A stretch of DNA of 55,101 nucleotides from JAHFUI01 sp041485905 (GTDB lineage: Bacteria > Acidobacteriota > Vicinamibacteria > Vicinamibacterales > CAVVIG01): contig JBGPKK010000009.1 in assembly GCA_041485905.1 (NCBI GenBank), forward strand, positions 1-55,101, read 5' to 3'. The first letter of the stretch is position 1, and the number at the start of each line of letters is the position of its first letter. Shown in pieces: positions 46,127 to 55,101 of the stretch. The notes under the pieces were generated by a model. The model searched no databases, was not told the origin of the DNA, and was given only the letters and a program-made list of their open reading frames with translations. The translations under genes were made by a program, and so were the position numbers.

Positions 46127-49100
46127 CTACCGCTCCAGTCTCGTTCGGAAGCGGTTATACAAGTACGACGTCATCAACAGCGTCGCGCCGAGTCCGACGA
46201 TGCTCAGGACCCGGTAGACCTGGTCGAGCTCGGCGAGGTCGATGGCGAACACTTTGACGATCGTGACGGCGAAGACCGCGATCGCGAAGTAGCGGATGGG
46301 CGCGTATTGCTTCCTGATGCCGGCCACTACCAATGCCGTCGCGTACAGGGCCCATGTGATCGAGACCATCATCTCGCGGGCCAGATGGCTGTCGCGCGAC
46401 GGTGTGAAAGCGGTGAAGTGATTCAGATCCTGCATGGTCCAATACGCCGTAATCTCACTGGTCAGCAGCGCGAGGCCGAGCACGTTGGCCACGATCAACA
46501 GAACCGTCACAGGGTGCCACGCGCTGTCGAGCGTCTCGTCCTGGCGGCGATAGATGCGCACCAGTCCGCAGAGTAACGCGACCAGGATCAACGCCGTCAG
46601 GATACGTGCGTTGGCGACGACCACATACGTGGCTGACGGCCCGGCGAGCTCCAGGCCGAGCAGCCGCAGAACGGCGATCAAGAGCACCGCCGATCCGATG
46701 ACCCGCGTCCACGCCTCGCGTCGAACCACGCCGAGCCACACGAGCGTGGCCCCCACAGCGCCCCACGCGATCGTCTTCAGACATTCCCGCGTCATCGACC
46801 ACATCTCGCCCGCGCCGCGCGCCGCCCAGTACGCGTCGATCTCCGAGGTCAGCAGCGACAGCGTGAACAGGCTCGCACCCGTCAAGAGCACGGCGATGTT
46901 CAACGGCAGATCCTCGACGTGCTCGCCGAGCCGTCGGTGGATGGCGGCGAGCCCGTAGAGGACCGCGATCGCGAGCACGCCCGCGGCCGCCCGCGCGTTC
47001 AAGACAACCGCGTATCCTGCGGGGGCCGTGGAGAACTGGATCGCCAGCAGCGAGAACGCGCTCACAAAGACTCCCAGGGCGCCGATGGCGCGCATCCATT
47101 CCTGTCGGCGGACGAGCCCAAGCCAGACGATCGCGGCGCACACCAGCAGCGACGCCGCGATGATCTGTGATGCAGGCTCGAATGGCCTGGGAGCGTGAAG
47201 CATCCAGTAGTCGGTAATTTCCGCGACGGCCGCGGCGAGGATCAACAGTGTGGCGGCGGTCAGCGCAACGCCGACCTGGGTCCTGCGCGCTGGGAGATCT
47301 CGGGCGCGATCGTGCAACCACGCGAGCCCGTACGCCAGCGCAATCACAAACGCGCCGCAGCCGGCTTTGGAATTGAGCAGCAGGACGTGGTTGACGCCGG
47401 GCGGCGTCATTTGCAGCGCGAGGAGTTGTGCCACCGCGATCGCGAACACGACGATGCCAGAGACACGCAGCCATTCGCGCCGCTCGCGGAGGCCGAGCCA
47501 GATGATCACCGCGCCTTCGGCCGCCCATCCGACGATCACGGCGGCGCCGTCATATTCGAGCGTAATGGCGATCGCCAGCAGCGTGAAGGCGACCGCGGCA
47601 AAATGCAGCGCCTGCTCACGCCGGCGTGTCGCGACCGCGAATGCCAGCAGGGCGTGCCACAGCGCGAAGAGCGCGGCGACGAGACCGGTCGCGCTGCTGT
47701 TCACCGCCGCAATCAGCAGATACGCGCTGGCGTACGTCGCGAGCGCGTTCAGGTGTGGGGCCGCAATGTCCGCGCGATCCAGGGGCCGGTCGTTCCTGAA
47801 GATCCACTCGAGATGCGCGAGCAGGAAAATGACGTACACGCCCGCGGACGCCGCCAGACCGGGCACCAGCCACGTCCGGCCCGCGTGGACGTCGGCCCAC
47901 GACAGAAGCGGCAAGGCGACTGCGAGCCAGAGCACCAGTCGCACCGACGATGCCGCGCCGACGTCAACGCGCGTGCCGGCGATGGCCCCCGTCAGCGCGA
48001 GCGCGAGGAGGTACACGAGCAACGGAGCCGGATGAGGCCCCAGGACCGCGAGCGACACCGTGTAGTAGCCAATCGGCGCGGTCCACAGGACCGCCTGCGC
48101 AAGCTCTGCGACGGGACCGGGCCTGCGGCGGCTCTCGCGAAGAATGTACAGATACATCGCGCAGAAGAGCGTGAGGAAGAGCTCCGTCGGAAGGTACTTC
48201 GCCGGCGTGTAGAAGCGTTCTGCCCAGCCGCCGACAGTGAGCACCGTGAAGAGGTAGCTGACCACGTTGAGCGCGGGCCATTCGCGCCGGTGAGCGAGGA
48301 ACATCGTGCCGCCGATGAGAATGCTCTCGTAGCCGAAGAGCGCCAGCTGCGCGTCCATATCACTGGGGATCAAAAACGGCGTCGCGAACCCACCGCCGAC
48401 TGCCATCAGCGCCAGTCCTTGCGAGCGCTGCCGATCGGCCAGCCACGCCGCCAGCGTGGTGACCCCGCACATCAGGATGAAGGCCGCCGGACGATCGATC
48501 AGGTGATAGAAATTGAACGCGGCGTAGGTCGACACATACAGCACCGCGACGCCGCAGCCCGAAATCATCTGTCCGTAGACCGCGTAGCCGGCACCGACGA
48601 ACCGCAACCCGGCATACACAAGGAGCAGCCCGACGAAGCCGCCCTGCAGGACCCTGGCGGTCTCGCCGATCCAGTGATTGTCAATCGCCAGCTTTTCGAA
48701 ATAGCTGACGCCGACCACGATCGCAATGACGCCGATGTACAGCAGCCACCGCGATCCGATTCGCGACTCGAGCGACTCTGCTGAAACTGCCGCCACTGAC
48801 GGCACCGCGGCGCGCTCTGGCGCCGGGGTTGGCGGCGCCGTCGGCCCGGGCCGAGCCGGGGGGGGCGTCGAGACGCCTGGCGCCGGCTCCGCACTCGGAA
48901 GCCTGATAGGCCGCGGGCCCTCGGGCGCAGTCGGCGGTCGAACCGCTGCCGCGGGCGTCGCCGGAGCGGCCTTGAGGATCGGATCTGGACCCAGCGCACG
49001 ATCGACCCGGCTGTGTCGTCTTTCGACCGCGTCCAGTCGCGCCGCGAGCTCGTTGACTGTGATTTCCAGCTTGGCCGCCAGCGCCCGAGCGCGGAGGGCG

Positions 49101-49135
49101 ATCAGGGCGACTACGAGAATGACGAGATAGATCAT
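46127..49135 (-). CDS. DUF2339 polytopic membrane protein
   Basis: A 1002-residue protein with a coiled N-terminal segment (LEITVNELAARLDAVERRHS), a Pro/Ala-rich linker (about 55-115), then roughly 26-28 transmembrane helices in pairs. The conserved segment ESRIGSRWLLYIGVIAIVVG, followed by DNHWIGE, marks DUF2339. Function is unknown. Proteins of this family are common in Acidobacteriota and Bacteroidota and are suspected of envelope transport or sensing, without proof. It lies downstream of the acyltransferase fusion on the same strand, separated only by the nonamer inverted element. Confidence 0.9.
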   Translation of the reverse strand: MIYLVILVVALIALRARALAAKLEITVNELAARLDAVERRHSRVDRALGPDPILKAAPATPAAAVRPPTAPEGPRPIRLPSAEPAPGVSTPPPARPGPTAPPTPAPERAAVPSVAAVSAESLESRIGSRWLLYIGVIAIVVGVSYFEKLAIDNHWIGETARVLQGGFVGLLLVYAGLRFVGAGYAVYGQMISGCGVAVLYVSTYAAFNFYHLIDRPAAFILMCGVTTLAAWLADRQRSQGLALMAVGGGFATPFLIPSDMDAQLALFGYESILIGGTMFLAHRREWPALNVVSYLFTVLTVGGWAERFYTPAKYLPTELFLTLFCAMYLYILRESRRRPGPVAELAQAVLWTAPIGYYTVSLAVLGPHPAPLLVYLLALALTGAIAGTRVDVGAASSVRLVLWLAVALPLLSWADVHAGRTWLVPGLAASAGVYVIFLLAHLEWIFRNDRPLDRADIAAPHLNALATYASAYLLIAAVNSSATGLVAALFALWHALLAFAVATRRREQALHFAAVAFTLLAIAITLEYDGAAVIVGWAAEGAVIIWLGLRERREWLRVSGIVVFAIAVAQLLALQMTPPGVNHVLLLNSKAGCGAFVIALAYGLAWLHDRARDLPARRTQVGVALTAATLLILAAAVAEITDYWMLHAPRPFEPASQIIAASLLVCAAIVWLGLVRRQEWMRAIGALGVFVSAFSLLAIQFSTAPAGYAVVLNARAAAGVLAIAVLYGLAAIHRRLGEHVEDLPLNIAVLLTGASLFTLSLLTSEIDAYWAARGAGEMWSMTRECLKTIAWGAVGATLVWLGVVRREAWTRVIGSAVLLIAVLRLLGLELAGPSATYVVVANARILTALILVALLCGLVRIYRRQDETLDSAWHPVTVLLIVANVLGLALLTSEITAYWTMQDLNHFTAFTPSRDSHLAREMMVSITWALYATALVVAGIRKQYAPIRYFAIAVFAVTIVKVFAIDLAELDQVYRVLSIVGLGATLLMTSYLYNRFRTRLER

Positions 49136-49149
49136 GGATTACGCTCTCC

Positions 49150-49230
49150 ACCACGGAGGACACAGAGGACAGGAGGAAAAGCCCTATGTCTCGTCAGGTT
49201 TGAGCCTCCGTGTCCGTGTCCACCGTGGTT
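49150..49230. repeat. Inverted nonamer-repeat element between the acyltransferase fusion and DUF2339 gene
   Basis: The left arm (49150-49176) is ACCACGGAG, GACACAGAG, GACAGGAGG. The right arm (49205-49230) reverse-complements to AACCACGGTGGACACGGACACGGAGG with one three-base gap, matching the left arm. The loop is 28 nt. As with the heptamer elements, it occupies nearly the whole gap between one gene's stop (49236, minus strand) and the next gene's ATG (49135). Confidence 0.8.
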
Positions 49231-49235
49231 CATCG

Positions 49236-52200
49236 CTACAGTCCGATCGCCGACGCCTTCGATCGCTCGCCTGCGAGGGCTCGCACGGCGCGCAAGTCCA
49301 CCTTGCCCGTCCCAAGCACGGGAATCGATTCGATGACGTGCAGATCGTCGCGTTTCGGCAACCAGAGCCTCGGCAGCTCGGTGCGGCACAGCCGCTCCCA
49401 CAACTCGTACGGCACGACCTGTGTGTCGGTATAAAACGCCACCAGGCGCTCGCCCTTGGCGGGATCGGGGATCGCCGTCACGACACACGTGTGACGCGCG
49501 TCGAGCAGTGCCTGAATCTGCTCTTCGACCTTCATGTGCGGCACCATCTCGCCCGCAATTTTGCTGAACCTCGAGAGCCGATCGGTGATGCGGATAAACC
49601 CGCTGTCGTCCATTGTCGCGATATCACCCGTGACGTACCAGCCGTCACGGATCGCCTCGCGGGTCTTCTCGGGATCGCCGAGATAGCCGAGCATCCGGTT
49701 CGGACCGTTGATCAGCAGGAGGCCCTCCATTCCGAACAGCGGTCCCTCGCCCGTGACGGGATCGACGATCTTGCCGACGACGCCGGGAAGCGGGTGACCC
49801 ACCGATCCCGCCAGCGTGCCGCGCTGGCGTTGGCCGCGATCGTTGACGTCGGGCACGTTGACCGCCACGATCGGCGACATCTCCGTGCAGCCGTATCCCT
49901 CGAGCAGGTCGAGGCCGAATGCTTCCTTGAAGGCGGTTGCGACAGCCTCGCGGAGCTTCTCGGCGCCGACGATCGCGTAGCGCAGGTGCGCGAACTGATC
50001 GCGCCCGCATTTGCGGATGTAGGTTCCGCAAAAGGTCGGCGTGCTGATCAAGACGGTCGCGCGATACCGCTTGGCCAGCTCGCCGATGGTCTTCCCATCC
50101 ATCGGGTTGGGGTGATAGACGACACCGAATCCCCCTATAAGCGGTAGCCACAGTGTGCCCGTGAAGCCGAATGCGTGAAAGAGCGGCAGCGTCCCGAGCA
50201 TGACATCGTCGGATCTCAACTCGTACACCTGGCGCACCGCATCGACGTTCGCGAGGATGTTGCGATGCGTCAGCATCACCCCCTTGGGCACCCCGGTGCT
50301 CCCGCTCGAGAAGATCACGGCGGCGAGCTGCTCCGCACCCGAATCGTGGACGTAGAGGCGGTTGAGCGCCCACGCCGGCAGCAGGAAGGCGGTCAGGAAC
50401 ATCTGGATCTTCGCCACGGCGCCAATCTGCGGCAGCACATCCTCGAGAAACAGCATGCCGTCGGTCTGTTCGAGGCCCGCTTTGGACAGAAATATTCGTG
50501 ACGTGAGAATGGTCTTGATCTCACAGCGCTCGATCGCCGACGCCATGGCCTCTTTGCCGGCCGTGAAATTAAGGTTCACCGGAACCTTGCCGGCCAGCGA
50601 CGCCGCGACGTTGACCAACGCGCCGCCGACCGACGCCGGCAGCAGGAGGGCGATGTTGCTTTCCCGCGCGCAACGCCGCCGAATCCATCGCGATAGCAGG
50701 AGGCTGGCGACGAGCGTGGAGCCGAACGTCAGCCGCCGGCCGGTCGAATCGGCCATGCAGAACGACCACCACCGATGTTTGGCGGTCCGAACGAACTGGC
50801 GGCCGAGCACTTCATTCGCCGGACGTCGTTGCATGGCGACTTCCGAGCCGAGCGCCATCAGCGCCAGCCGCGCGCCCGGGGCGTCCGTCGTGGACGGCAA
50901 CGGCCGGCCGAATGCCACCGTGACCGGATACGGCACGCGGGACGGCCACTTCCAGAAAAATCGTCCGCCCTTGAAGCTGAAAATGCTGCCCCAGACCCGG
51001 TCCAGGTAGACCGGAACGATCGGCACGTCGAGGCCCTGCACGATCCGCTCGAAGCCGCGTTTGAGCGGCAGCATGTTGCCCGTTCGGCTGATCGACCCTT
51101 CGGCGAAGATGCAGACGACGTGACCGCTCTGCAGTTCCTGGCGCGCCTGTTCGAGCGACGCCAACACGTCGCGGCCGCCCGCCGCGACCGGGATGGCCTT
51201 CATCAGCTTCAGCAGCGGGTGGAAGACCCAGTGCTCGTAGTACGGGCGATACACCAGGAAGCGAATGAACCGCTGGACGCACGCGCCGACCAGCAGGCCG
51301 TCCACGTGAGACAGATGGTTGCAGACGAGCAGCGCCGGGCCGCGAAACGGCACGTGCTCCTGGCCGACGATGCGGATGCGGTAAATCGTGTGAGTGAGCA
51401 GCCAGAGCGAAAAGCGGATGAGGAACTCGGGCACGACAGTCAGCACGTAGATGCTGGAAAGCAGTGTGAAAACTCCGAAGATCAGCATGATCTGGCTCGG
51501 CGACATGCCGAAGTGTCCACAGACGGCCAGGGCGCCGGATGCCAGAAGGATCCCGACCATGTTCAGAAAGTTGTTGGTCGCCATCAGGCGTCCCTTTTCC
51601 CGGTCGCCGCTGCGCTGTTGCAGCAGCGCATTCAGCGGAACGGCAAAGAGACCGCCGAAAAACCCGACCAGCGTGAGATCGATTGCGGCCAGCGCGAACG
51701 AACCGCCGGACCGCGCGAGGAGGATCGCGAACACGCCCATGCCGATCGATCCGATCGGCGCCAGGCCGAGCTCCACTTTGTCGCCCGAGAGTTTTCCGGC
51801 CGCCATGCTGCCGGCAGCGATGCCAACAGCCGCGAACGCGGTGAGCATCGCGACCCAGCGGTCGTTTAAATGCATCACCTCGGAGCCGAAGAGGATCATC
51901 ACGAGCTGCAGCAGCGATCCCAGGAACCAGAAATAGGAGATGCCGAGGACCGTCAGTCGCAGGATGCGGTCGCCGGCCAGGCGCTTCAGGCCGTCGGCAA
52001 TCTCGCCCCACGGATTGAGCCTGATCCGCGCGCCGGGCGCCGCGGCGGCGACGCGAGGGATCCGGAAGCTCACTCCTGTGCCGACCACGGCGATCGCCAG
52101 GACGATGACGCCGATGAGCCACAGGCGATCGCGCCAGGCGTCGAACACGAAACCGCCGGCTGCGGTGCCCAGCACGATCGACGCGAACGTCGTCATTTCC

Positions 52201-52643
52201 AGCAGGCCGTTGGCGCGCGACAAGTCGCGGTCAGGGAGGATCTCCGGAAGGATCCCGTATTTCGCAGGGCTGAAGAACGTCGCCTGCACGGCAATCAGGA
52301 ACAGCACCGCGTACGTGATCTCCAAACGGCCGAGCGCAAACGCGACGAGGCCGAGAGTGGCCGCGATGATTTCCAGCGACTTGGTGACGACAAGCACGGT
52401 GCGCTTGCTGTGGACGTCGGCGAGCTGCCCCGCGTAGCCGGAGAAGAGGATGAAGGGAAGAATGAAAATGGCGCTGACGATCGACAGCTGGCGGTTCGCG
52501 TCAGCGCTCGTCGCGGCGTGCACCGCAACCAGCGACACGACGATCTTGAACAGGTTGTCGTTGAAGGCGCCGAGGAACTGCGTCCAGATGAACGGCTGCA
52601 GTCCTTTGTGGTCGAGCGTCTCGCGATAGCTGCCGGCGGTCAT
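49236..52643 (-). CDS. MFS-PlsC-AMP-ligase fusion: lysophospholipid transporter / 2-acylglycerophosphoethanolamine acyltransferase / acyl-ACP synthetase
   Basis: A 1135-residue three-part protein. Residues 1-405 form an MFS lysophospholipid transporter (LplT-like; PFIWTQFLGAFNDNLFKIVV). Residues about 430-610 form a PlsC acyltransferase with the HX4D motif in VCNHLSHVDGLLVGA and FAEGSISRTGNMLPLKRG. Residues about 640-1135 are an AMP-forming acyl ligase with AVIFSSGSTGVPKGVMLTHR and YVTGDIATMDDSGFIRITDR. Together they would import lysophosphatidylethanolamine and re-acylate it from acyl-ACP, as LplT and Aas do in E. coli. ATG 52643 was chosen (GTG 52649 is possible). Confidence 0.93.
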   Translation of the reverse strand: MTAGSYRETLDHKGLQPFIWTQFLGAFNDNLFKIVVSLVAVHAATSADANRQLSIVSAIFILPFILFSGYAGQLADVHSKRTVLVVTKSLEIIAATLGLVAFALGRLEITYAVLFLIAVQATFFSPAKYGILPEILPDRDLSRANGLLEMTTFASIVLGTAAGGFVFDAWRDRLWLIGVIVLAIAVVGTGVSFRIPRVAAAAPGARIRLNPWGEIADGLKRLAGDRILRLTVLGISYFWFLGSLLQLVMILFGSEVMHLNDRWVAMLTAFAAVGIAAGSMAAGKLSGDKVELGLAPIGSIGMGVFAILLARSGGSFALAAIDLTLVGFFGGLFAVPLNALLQQRSGDREKGRLMATNNFLNMVGILLASGALAVCGHFGMSPSQIMLIFGVFTLLSSIYVLTVVPEFLIRFSLWLLTHTIYRIRIVGQEHVPFRGPALLVCNHLSHVDGLLVGACVQRFIRFLVYRPYYEHWVFHPLLKLMKAIPVAAGGRDVLASLEQARQELQSGHVVCIFAEGSISRTGNMLPLKRGFERIVQGLDVPIVPVYLDRVWGSIFSFKGGRFFWKWPSRVPYPVTVAFGRPLPSTTDAPGARLALMALGSEVAMQRRPANEVLGRQFVRTAKHRWWSFCMADSTGRRLTFGSTLVASLLLSRWIRRRCARESNIALLLPASVGGALVNVAASLAGKVPVNLNFTAGKEAMASAIERCEIKTILTSRIFLSKAGLEQTDGMLFLEDVLPQIGAVAKIQMFLTAFLLPAWALNRLYVHDSGAEQLAAVIFSSGSTGVPKGVMLTHRNILANVDAVRQVYELRSDDVMLGTLPLFHAFGFTGTLWLPLIGGFGVVYHPNPMDGKTIGELAKRYRATVLISTPTFCGTYIRKCGRDQFAHLRYAIVGAEKLREAVATAFKEAFGLDLLEGYGCTEMSPIVAVNVPDVNDRGQRQRGTLAGSVGHPLPGVVGKIVDPVTGEGPLFGMEGLLLINGPNRMLGYLGDPEKTREAIRDGWYVTGDIATMDDSGFIRITDRLSRFSKIAGEMVPHMKVEEQIQALLDARHTCVVTAIPDPAKGERLVAFYTDTQVVPYELWERLCRTELPRLWLPKRDDLHVIESIPVLGTGKVDLRAVRALAGERSKASAIGL

Positions 52644-52729
52644 GCGCACTCCTTGATGTCACACGATAGAGCACGCGCCGACGGATGTCCTGAGCGAGCT
52701 GTGAAAAACCTTGAGAAACGCTGAGGTGA

Positions 52730-54658
52730 CTACCTCGCGCGCTCGGTCAGGCGGGAGAGAATGGCTGCAAAGCCTTTGGTGTCATTGATTTGCCGAAAGA
52801 CAGGTTCGACCGGGAGCGTCCAGCCGGCAAAGCCGGGCGGCGCCTGGCCGAGGATGTGATCGAGCGAGGCGATGGCCTGGTCGACATGCCCGCGAGCCGC
52901 GAGCCACTGGCTCCGAACGATCGCCGCTTCGACGGGGCGGGCGCGCGTAAGCGTGGCGATCGCCGCCTCGGCCGCCGCGAATGCCTGATCGGCCTGGACC
53001 GTGGATTGGCTGGCGCCAAGGGCGAGCGCGAGGCCGAGACGGGACGAAGCGTGGTGCGGATACAACGCCAGCGCGCGCTGGAAGCTGTCAATCGCGTCAG
53101 CGGGACGCTTTGCGCGGAGCAGCGCGGCGCCGCGCCCGTGCAGCGCATACATTGCGAACTCGCGGCCGTACAGCCGATGCGGCTCCGCGAGCCGAAGCTC
53201 CCGATCGAACTCGTCGATCGCTTCGTCGACGTCATCCTGTGCAAGCCGGACGAGGCCGAGCAGCCAGTGCAATCCGAGTGCGGGATACCGTCCGCCGCGC
53301 GCGATCTGCCGGTCCTGTACCGCGGCGCCTTGACGCAGCACCGCCTCGGCCTCCGACAGATGATGGCGGGCGACGTGGACCATCGCGATTTGAAAATGAG
53401 TAAACGCGAAATCCGGGTACAGCTCGAGGGTGTTCGCTGCAGCTCGCAGCCGCGGCTCGCCCCACGTGGCGTGACCGAGCCTGAAGAGGTGGCGCCAGTT
53501 CGACGACTCGAGCGCCACCGCCCGCCGCGCGGATGCCGCAGCCGCGTCCGTTTGCCAGAGGCTGACGAGCACGAGCGCGAGTGTGGAGTGCGCCTCGCCC
53601 AGACGGTCATCGAGCTGCACGGCGTGGCGCGCATGCTGAACCGCGCGCTCGAGAAGATCCTGGGCCGGCTCGTTGTCCGATCTCGTCGTCTCGTACTGTG
53701 CGAACTCCGCGGTCGCGAGCCCCGTGTACGCGAGCGCGTAGCGCGAATCGGCAGCGACCGCGCGCCCGAAATCGGCGATGGCGTCCGGGATCTCGCGGAT
53801 GTCGAGCGACTCCAGTCGAAGCCACCCTTGGCTGAACGCGCGGTGCGCTTCGAGACTGGTGGTCTCGCGGACGCGGGGACGCGGGCCGGCGGACGCGACC
53901 GGAACACCAAGCTCGCTCGCAAACTGCGCGACGACCTGGTCCTGTAAAGCGAAGATGCCGTCGAGCGGACCGTCGACCTTCGCATGGGCCAGCGCTTCGC
54001 CGCTGATCACATCGACCAGCCTCGCCGTGATCCGAACGTGCTCGCCGTTGCGCTGATAGCTGCCCACCACCGCCAGTCCCGCACGAAGATCGGCAGCGAC
54101 GTGCTGGAGCGACCCGTCGGTGCGCCGCGCGGCCTCGACCACGCGCCAGCGATCGACGACATGGAAATCGCCGAGCGCACGCAGATCGCAGGTGACGGTT
54201 TCGGCGATGCCGGCCGACAACCAGGCCGCATCCGCGTCGCCGCTGACGTTGACGAAATCCATGACCGCGATGGTCCGCGGATCGGCAGCGCCTGGTGGCG
54301 GGTCGGCGTGGCTGACAGCGGTCGTGTGATCAACGGTCTCGACGGTCTCAACGGCGGCGATGAAGCGATAGCCCCGGCGCGCCACGGTCTTGATGAACTG
54401 CGGCGCGGCCGCTTCGTCGCCCAACGCCTGCCGCAGCTCGGAGACGGCCTGCGCCAGCGCGTTCTCGGTGACGTTGGCGTCCGGCCACAGCGCGTCGAGC
54501 AGCGCTTCTTTGGTGATGAGCGTGCCGGGATGATCGAGGAGATACAAGAGCAGATCGAGCAGCTTCGGCGTGAGATCCAGCGGCTCGGACCCTCGGAGCA
54601 CCCGGTACCCGGTTCGATCGACCAGGAACGGGCCGAACCGGTATGACGCACCAGCCAT
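52730..54658 (-). CDS. CadC/ToxR-type winged-helix regulator with FlgO-like and TPR regions
   Basis: A 642-residue protein starting AGASYRFGPFLVDRTGYRVL at ATG 54658. Residues 1-105 are an OmpR/CadC-type winged helix: LDLTPKLLDLLLYLLDHPGT and AVSELRQALGDEAAAPQFIK, ending KTVARRGYRFIA. No membrane helix follows, unlike CadC. Residues about 130-265 (TIAVMDFVNVSGDADAAWLS and GLAVVGSYQRNGEHVRITAR) resemble the FlgO/TolB-like domain of adenylate-cyclase-type TPR proteins. TPR-like helices fill the rest. Such cytosolic regulators are abundant in Acidobacteriota; target and signal are unknown. Confidence 0.88.
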   Translation of the reverse strand: MAGASYRFGPFLVDRTGYRVLRGSEPLDLTPKLLDLLLYLLDHPGTLITKEALLDALWPDANVTENALAQAVSELRQALGDEAAAPQFIKTVARRGYRFIAAVETVETVDHTTAVSHADPPPGAADPRTIAVMDFVNVSGDADAAWLSAGIAETVTCDLRALGDFHVVDRWRVVEAARRTDGSLQHVAADLRAGLAVVGSYQRNGEHVRITARLVDVISGEALAHAKVDGPLDGIFALQDQVVAQFASELGVPVASAGPRPRVRETTSLEAHRAFSQGWLRLESLDIREIPDAIADFGRAVAADSRYALAYTGLATAEFAQYETTRSDNEPAQDLLERAVQHARHAVQLDDRLGEAHSTLALVLVSLWQTDAAAASARRAVALESSNWRHLFRLGHATWGEPRLRAAANTLELYPDFAFTHFQIAMVHVARHHLSEAEAVLRQGAAVQDRQIARGGRYPALGLHWLLGLVRLAQDDVDEAIDEFDRELRLAEPHRLYGREFAMYALHGRGAALLRAKRPADAIDSFQRALALYPHHASSRLGLALALGASQSTVQADQAFAAAEAAIATLTRARPVEAAIVRSQWLAARGHVDQAIASLDHILGQAPPGFAGWTLPVEPVFRQINDTKGFAAILSRLTERAR

Positions 54659-54822
54659 GGACGCGCGATTGTATCCCGCTCGGACGTTTCGTTTTCTGCC
54701 AGGCATAAGTTGGCCGAGCATTGCAAAGCCTGCCATGCAAGCCGCCAGCTGACCCCGTTTCCTGAGCGTCGACTGATGGCACGTTCCTCGCGTCCGTTAT
54801 CGCCGCCGGTACGGAGCGTCAC

Positions 54823-55101
54823 ATGGCCACACCAATCCCGCCCGCTCCAGGACCTCCTCGTCTGCTGGGTCAAGTGCGCCAGGCGATCCGCATGCGTCAC
54901 TACAGTCGCAGGACCGAAGGAGCCTACGTCGGGTGGATTCGGCGGTTCGTCGTCTTTCACAAGAAGGCGCACCCATCGCAGATGGGTAGCCGCGAGATCT
55001 CGGCCTTTCTGAACTGGCTGGCCACTGTCCGTCACGTCAGCGCGTCGACGCAGAATCAGGCACTGAGCGCGTTGTTGTTCCTGTACCGCGACGTGCTTCA
55101 C
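54823..55101 (+). CDS. Integron-type tyrosine recombinase (IntI-like), N-terminal part only
   Basis: The frame opens at ATG 54823 and runs off the window end; 93 residues are visible. After a Pro-rich start the sequence reads LLGQVRQAIRMRHYSRRTEG, then AYVGWIRRFVVFHKKAHPSQ, then STQNQALSALLFLYRDVLH. This is the SAM-like N-terminal domain of phage-type integrases, and the HYSxRTE, WIxRFxxFH and STQNQALxALLFLY pattern is that of integron integrases. The catalytic R-H-R-Y residues and the IntI-specific insertion lie beyond the window. The 165 bases upstream show no clear promoter and no GTTRRRY attI core site. Confidence 0.85.
   Translation, partial: MATPIPPAPGPPRLLGQVRQAIRMRHYSRRTEGAYVGWIRRFVVFHKKAHPSQMGSREISAFLNWLATVRHVSASTQNQALSALLFLYRDVLH

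Noticed and set aside
54659..54822. attI site beside the integrase gene
   Set aside because: No GTTRRRY core or paired integrase-binding sites are visible; GTTGGCC at the AAGTTGGCC word fails the consensus.

Overview
The window is about 55 kb of high-GC, densely coded DNA from a Gram-negative bacterium. Apolipoprotein N-acyltransferase, PBP1A, MurJ, a small predicted outer-membrane barrel and a triple-fused Aas-type acyltransferase all point to a diderm cell. Gene style (split methylmalonyl-CoA mutase, FecR/DUF6600 protein, CadC-like regulator with TPRs, dnaK-dnaJ-hspR without grpE) best fits Acidobacteriota, perhaps Vicinamibacteria. That assignment is inference; no rRNA gene is present.

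Layout. 1-2567: 3' end of the methylmalonyl-CoA mutase large subunit, the separate B12-binding subunit and a response regulator. 2588-9931: valS, nadC, birA, coaX, a conserved unknown gene and a TrmA/RlmD-type RNA methyltransferase, all on +. 10016-16812: an accessory patch with an atypical Nramp-family transporter, a broken helicase fragment, a small orphan gene, a chimeric methylase/endonuclease remnant, a SWIM-SNF2 helicase pair and the tail of a sugar kinase. 16813-21061: a shortened beta-propeller protein, a glutamine amidotransferase, argS and mobA. 21086-28313: a fused V4R-like/TPR protein, a SPOR protein, lnt (apparently starting with CTG), prfB (with its programmed +1 frameshift) and murJ. 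28323-32460: PBP1A and a FecR/DUF6600 envelope protein on -. 32642-38148: dnaK-dnaJ-hspR, a DnaC-like ATPase and hemW. 38194-42807: two small exported proteins, a fatty acid desaturase, an acyl-CoA dehydrogenase and meaB. 42804-46056: a methylmalonyl-CoA epimerase fused to a metallo-beta-lactamase-fold protein, MTA phosphorylase and a PfkB (adenosine) kinase. 46127-54658: a large DUF2339 membrane protein, the MFS-PlsC-AMP-ligase fusion and a winged-helix TPR regulator. The right edge holds the start of an integron-type tyrosine recombinase.

Functional themes. Mutase subunits, MeaB, epimerase and acyl-CoA dehydrogenase indicate propionyl/methylmalonyl-CoA metabolism. PBP1A, MurJ, Lnt, Aas and SPOR proteins serve the envelope. 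DnaK/DnaJ/HspR form an autoregulated heat-shock operon.

Most unusual are the repeats. (1) At least nine loci carry degenerate tandem repeats with a strict 7-nt or 9-nt period. Three form inverted-arm elements filling the space between a stop codon and the next gene; four lie in frame inside genes. The unit sequence differs between loci while the period and architecture are kept. (2) A second family consists of REP-like hairpins (8-9 bp stem, 4-nt loop, TGTAG/TGTGG foot), singly or as inverted pairs. It extends meaB, supplies the stop codon of the PfkB kinase and bridges mce to a metallo-hydrolase. (3) A tandem double hairpin sits in frame in valS. Together these repeats appear to remodel gene ends and generate fusion proteins.
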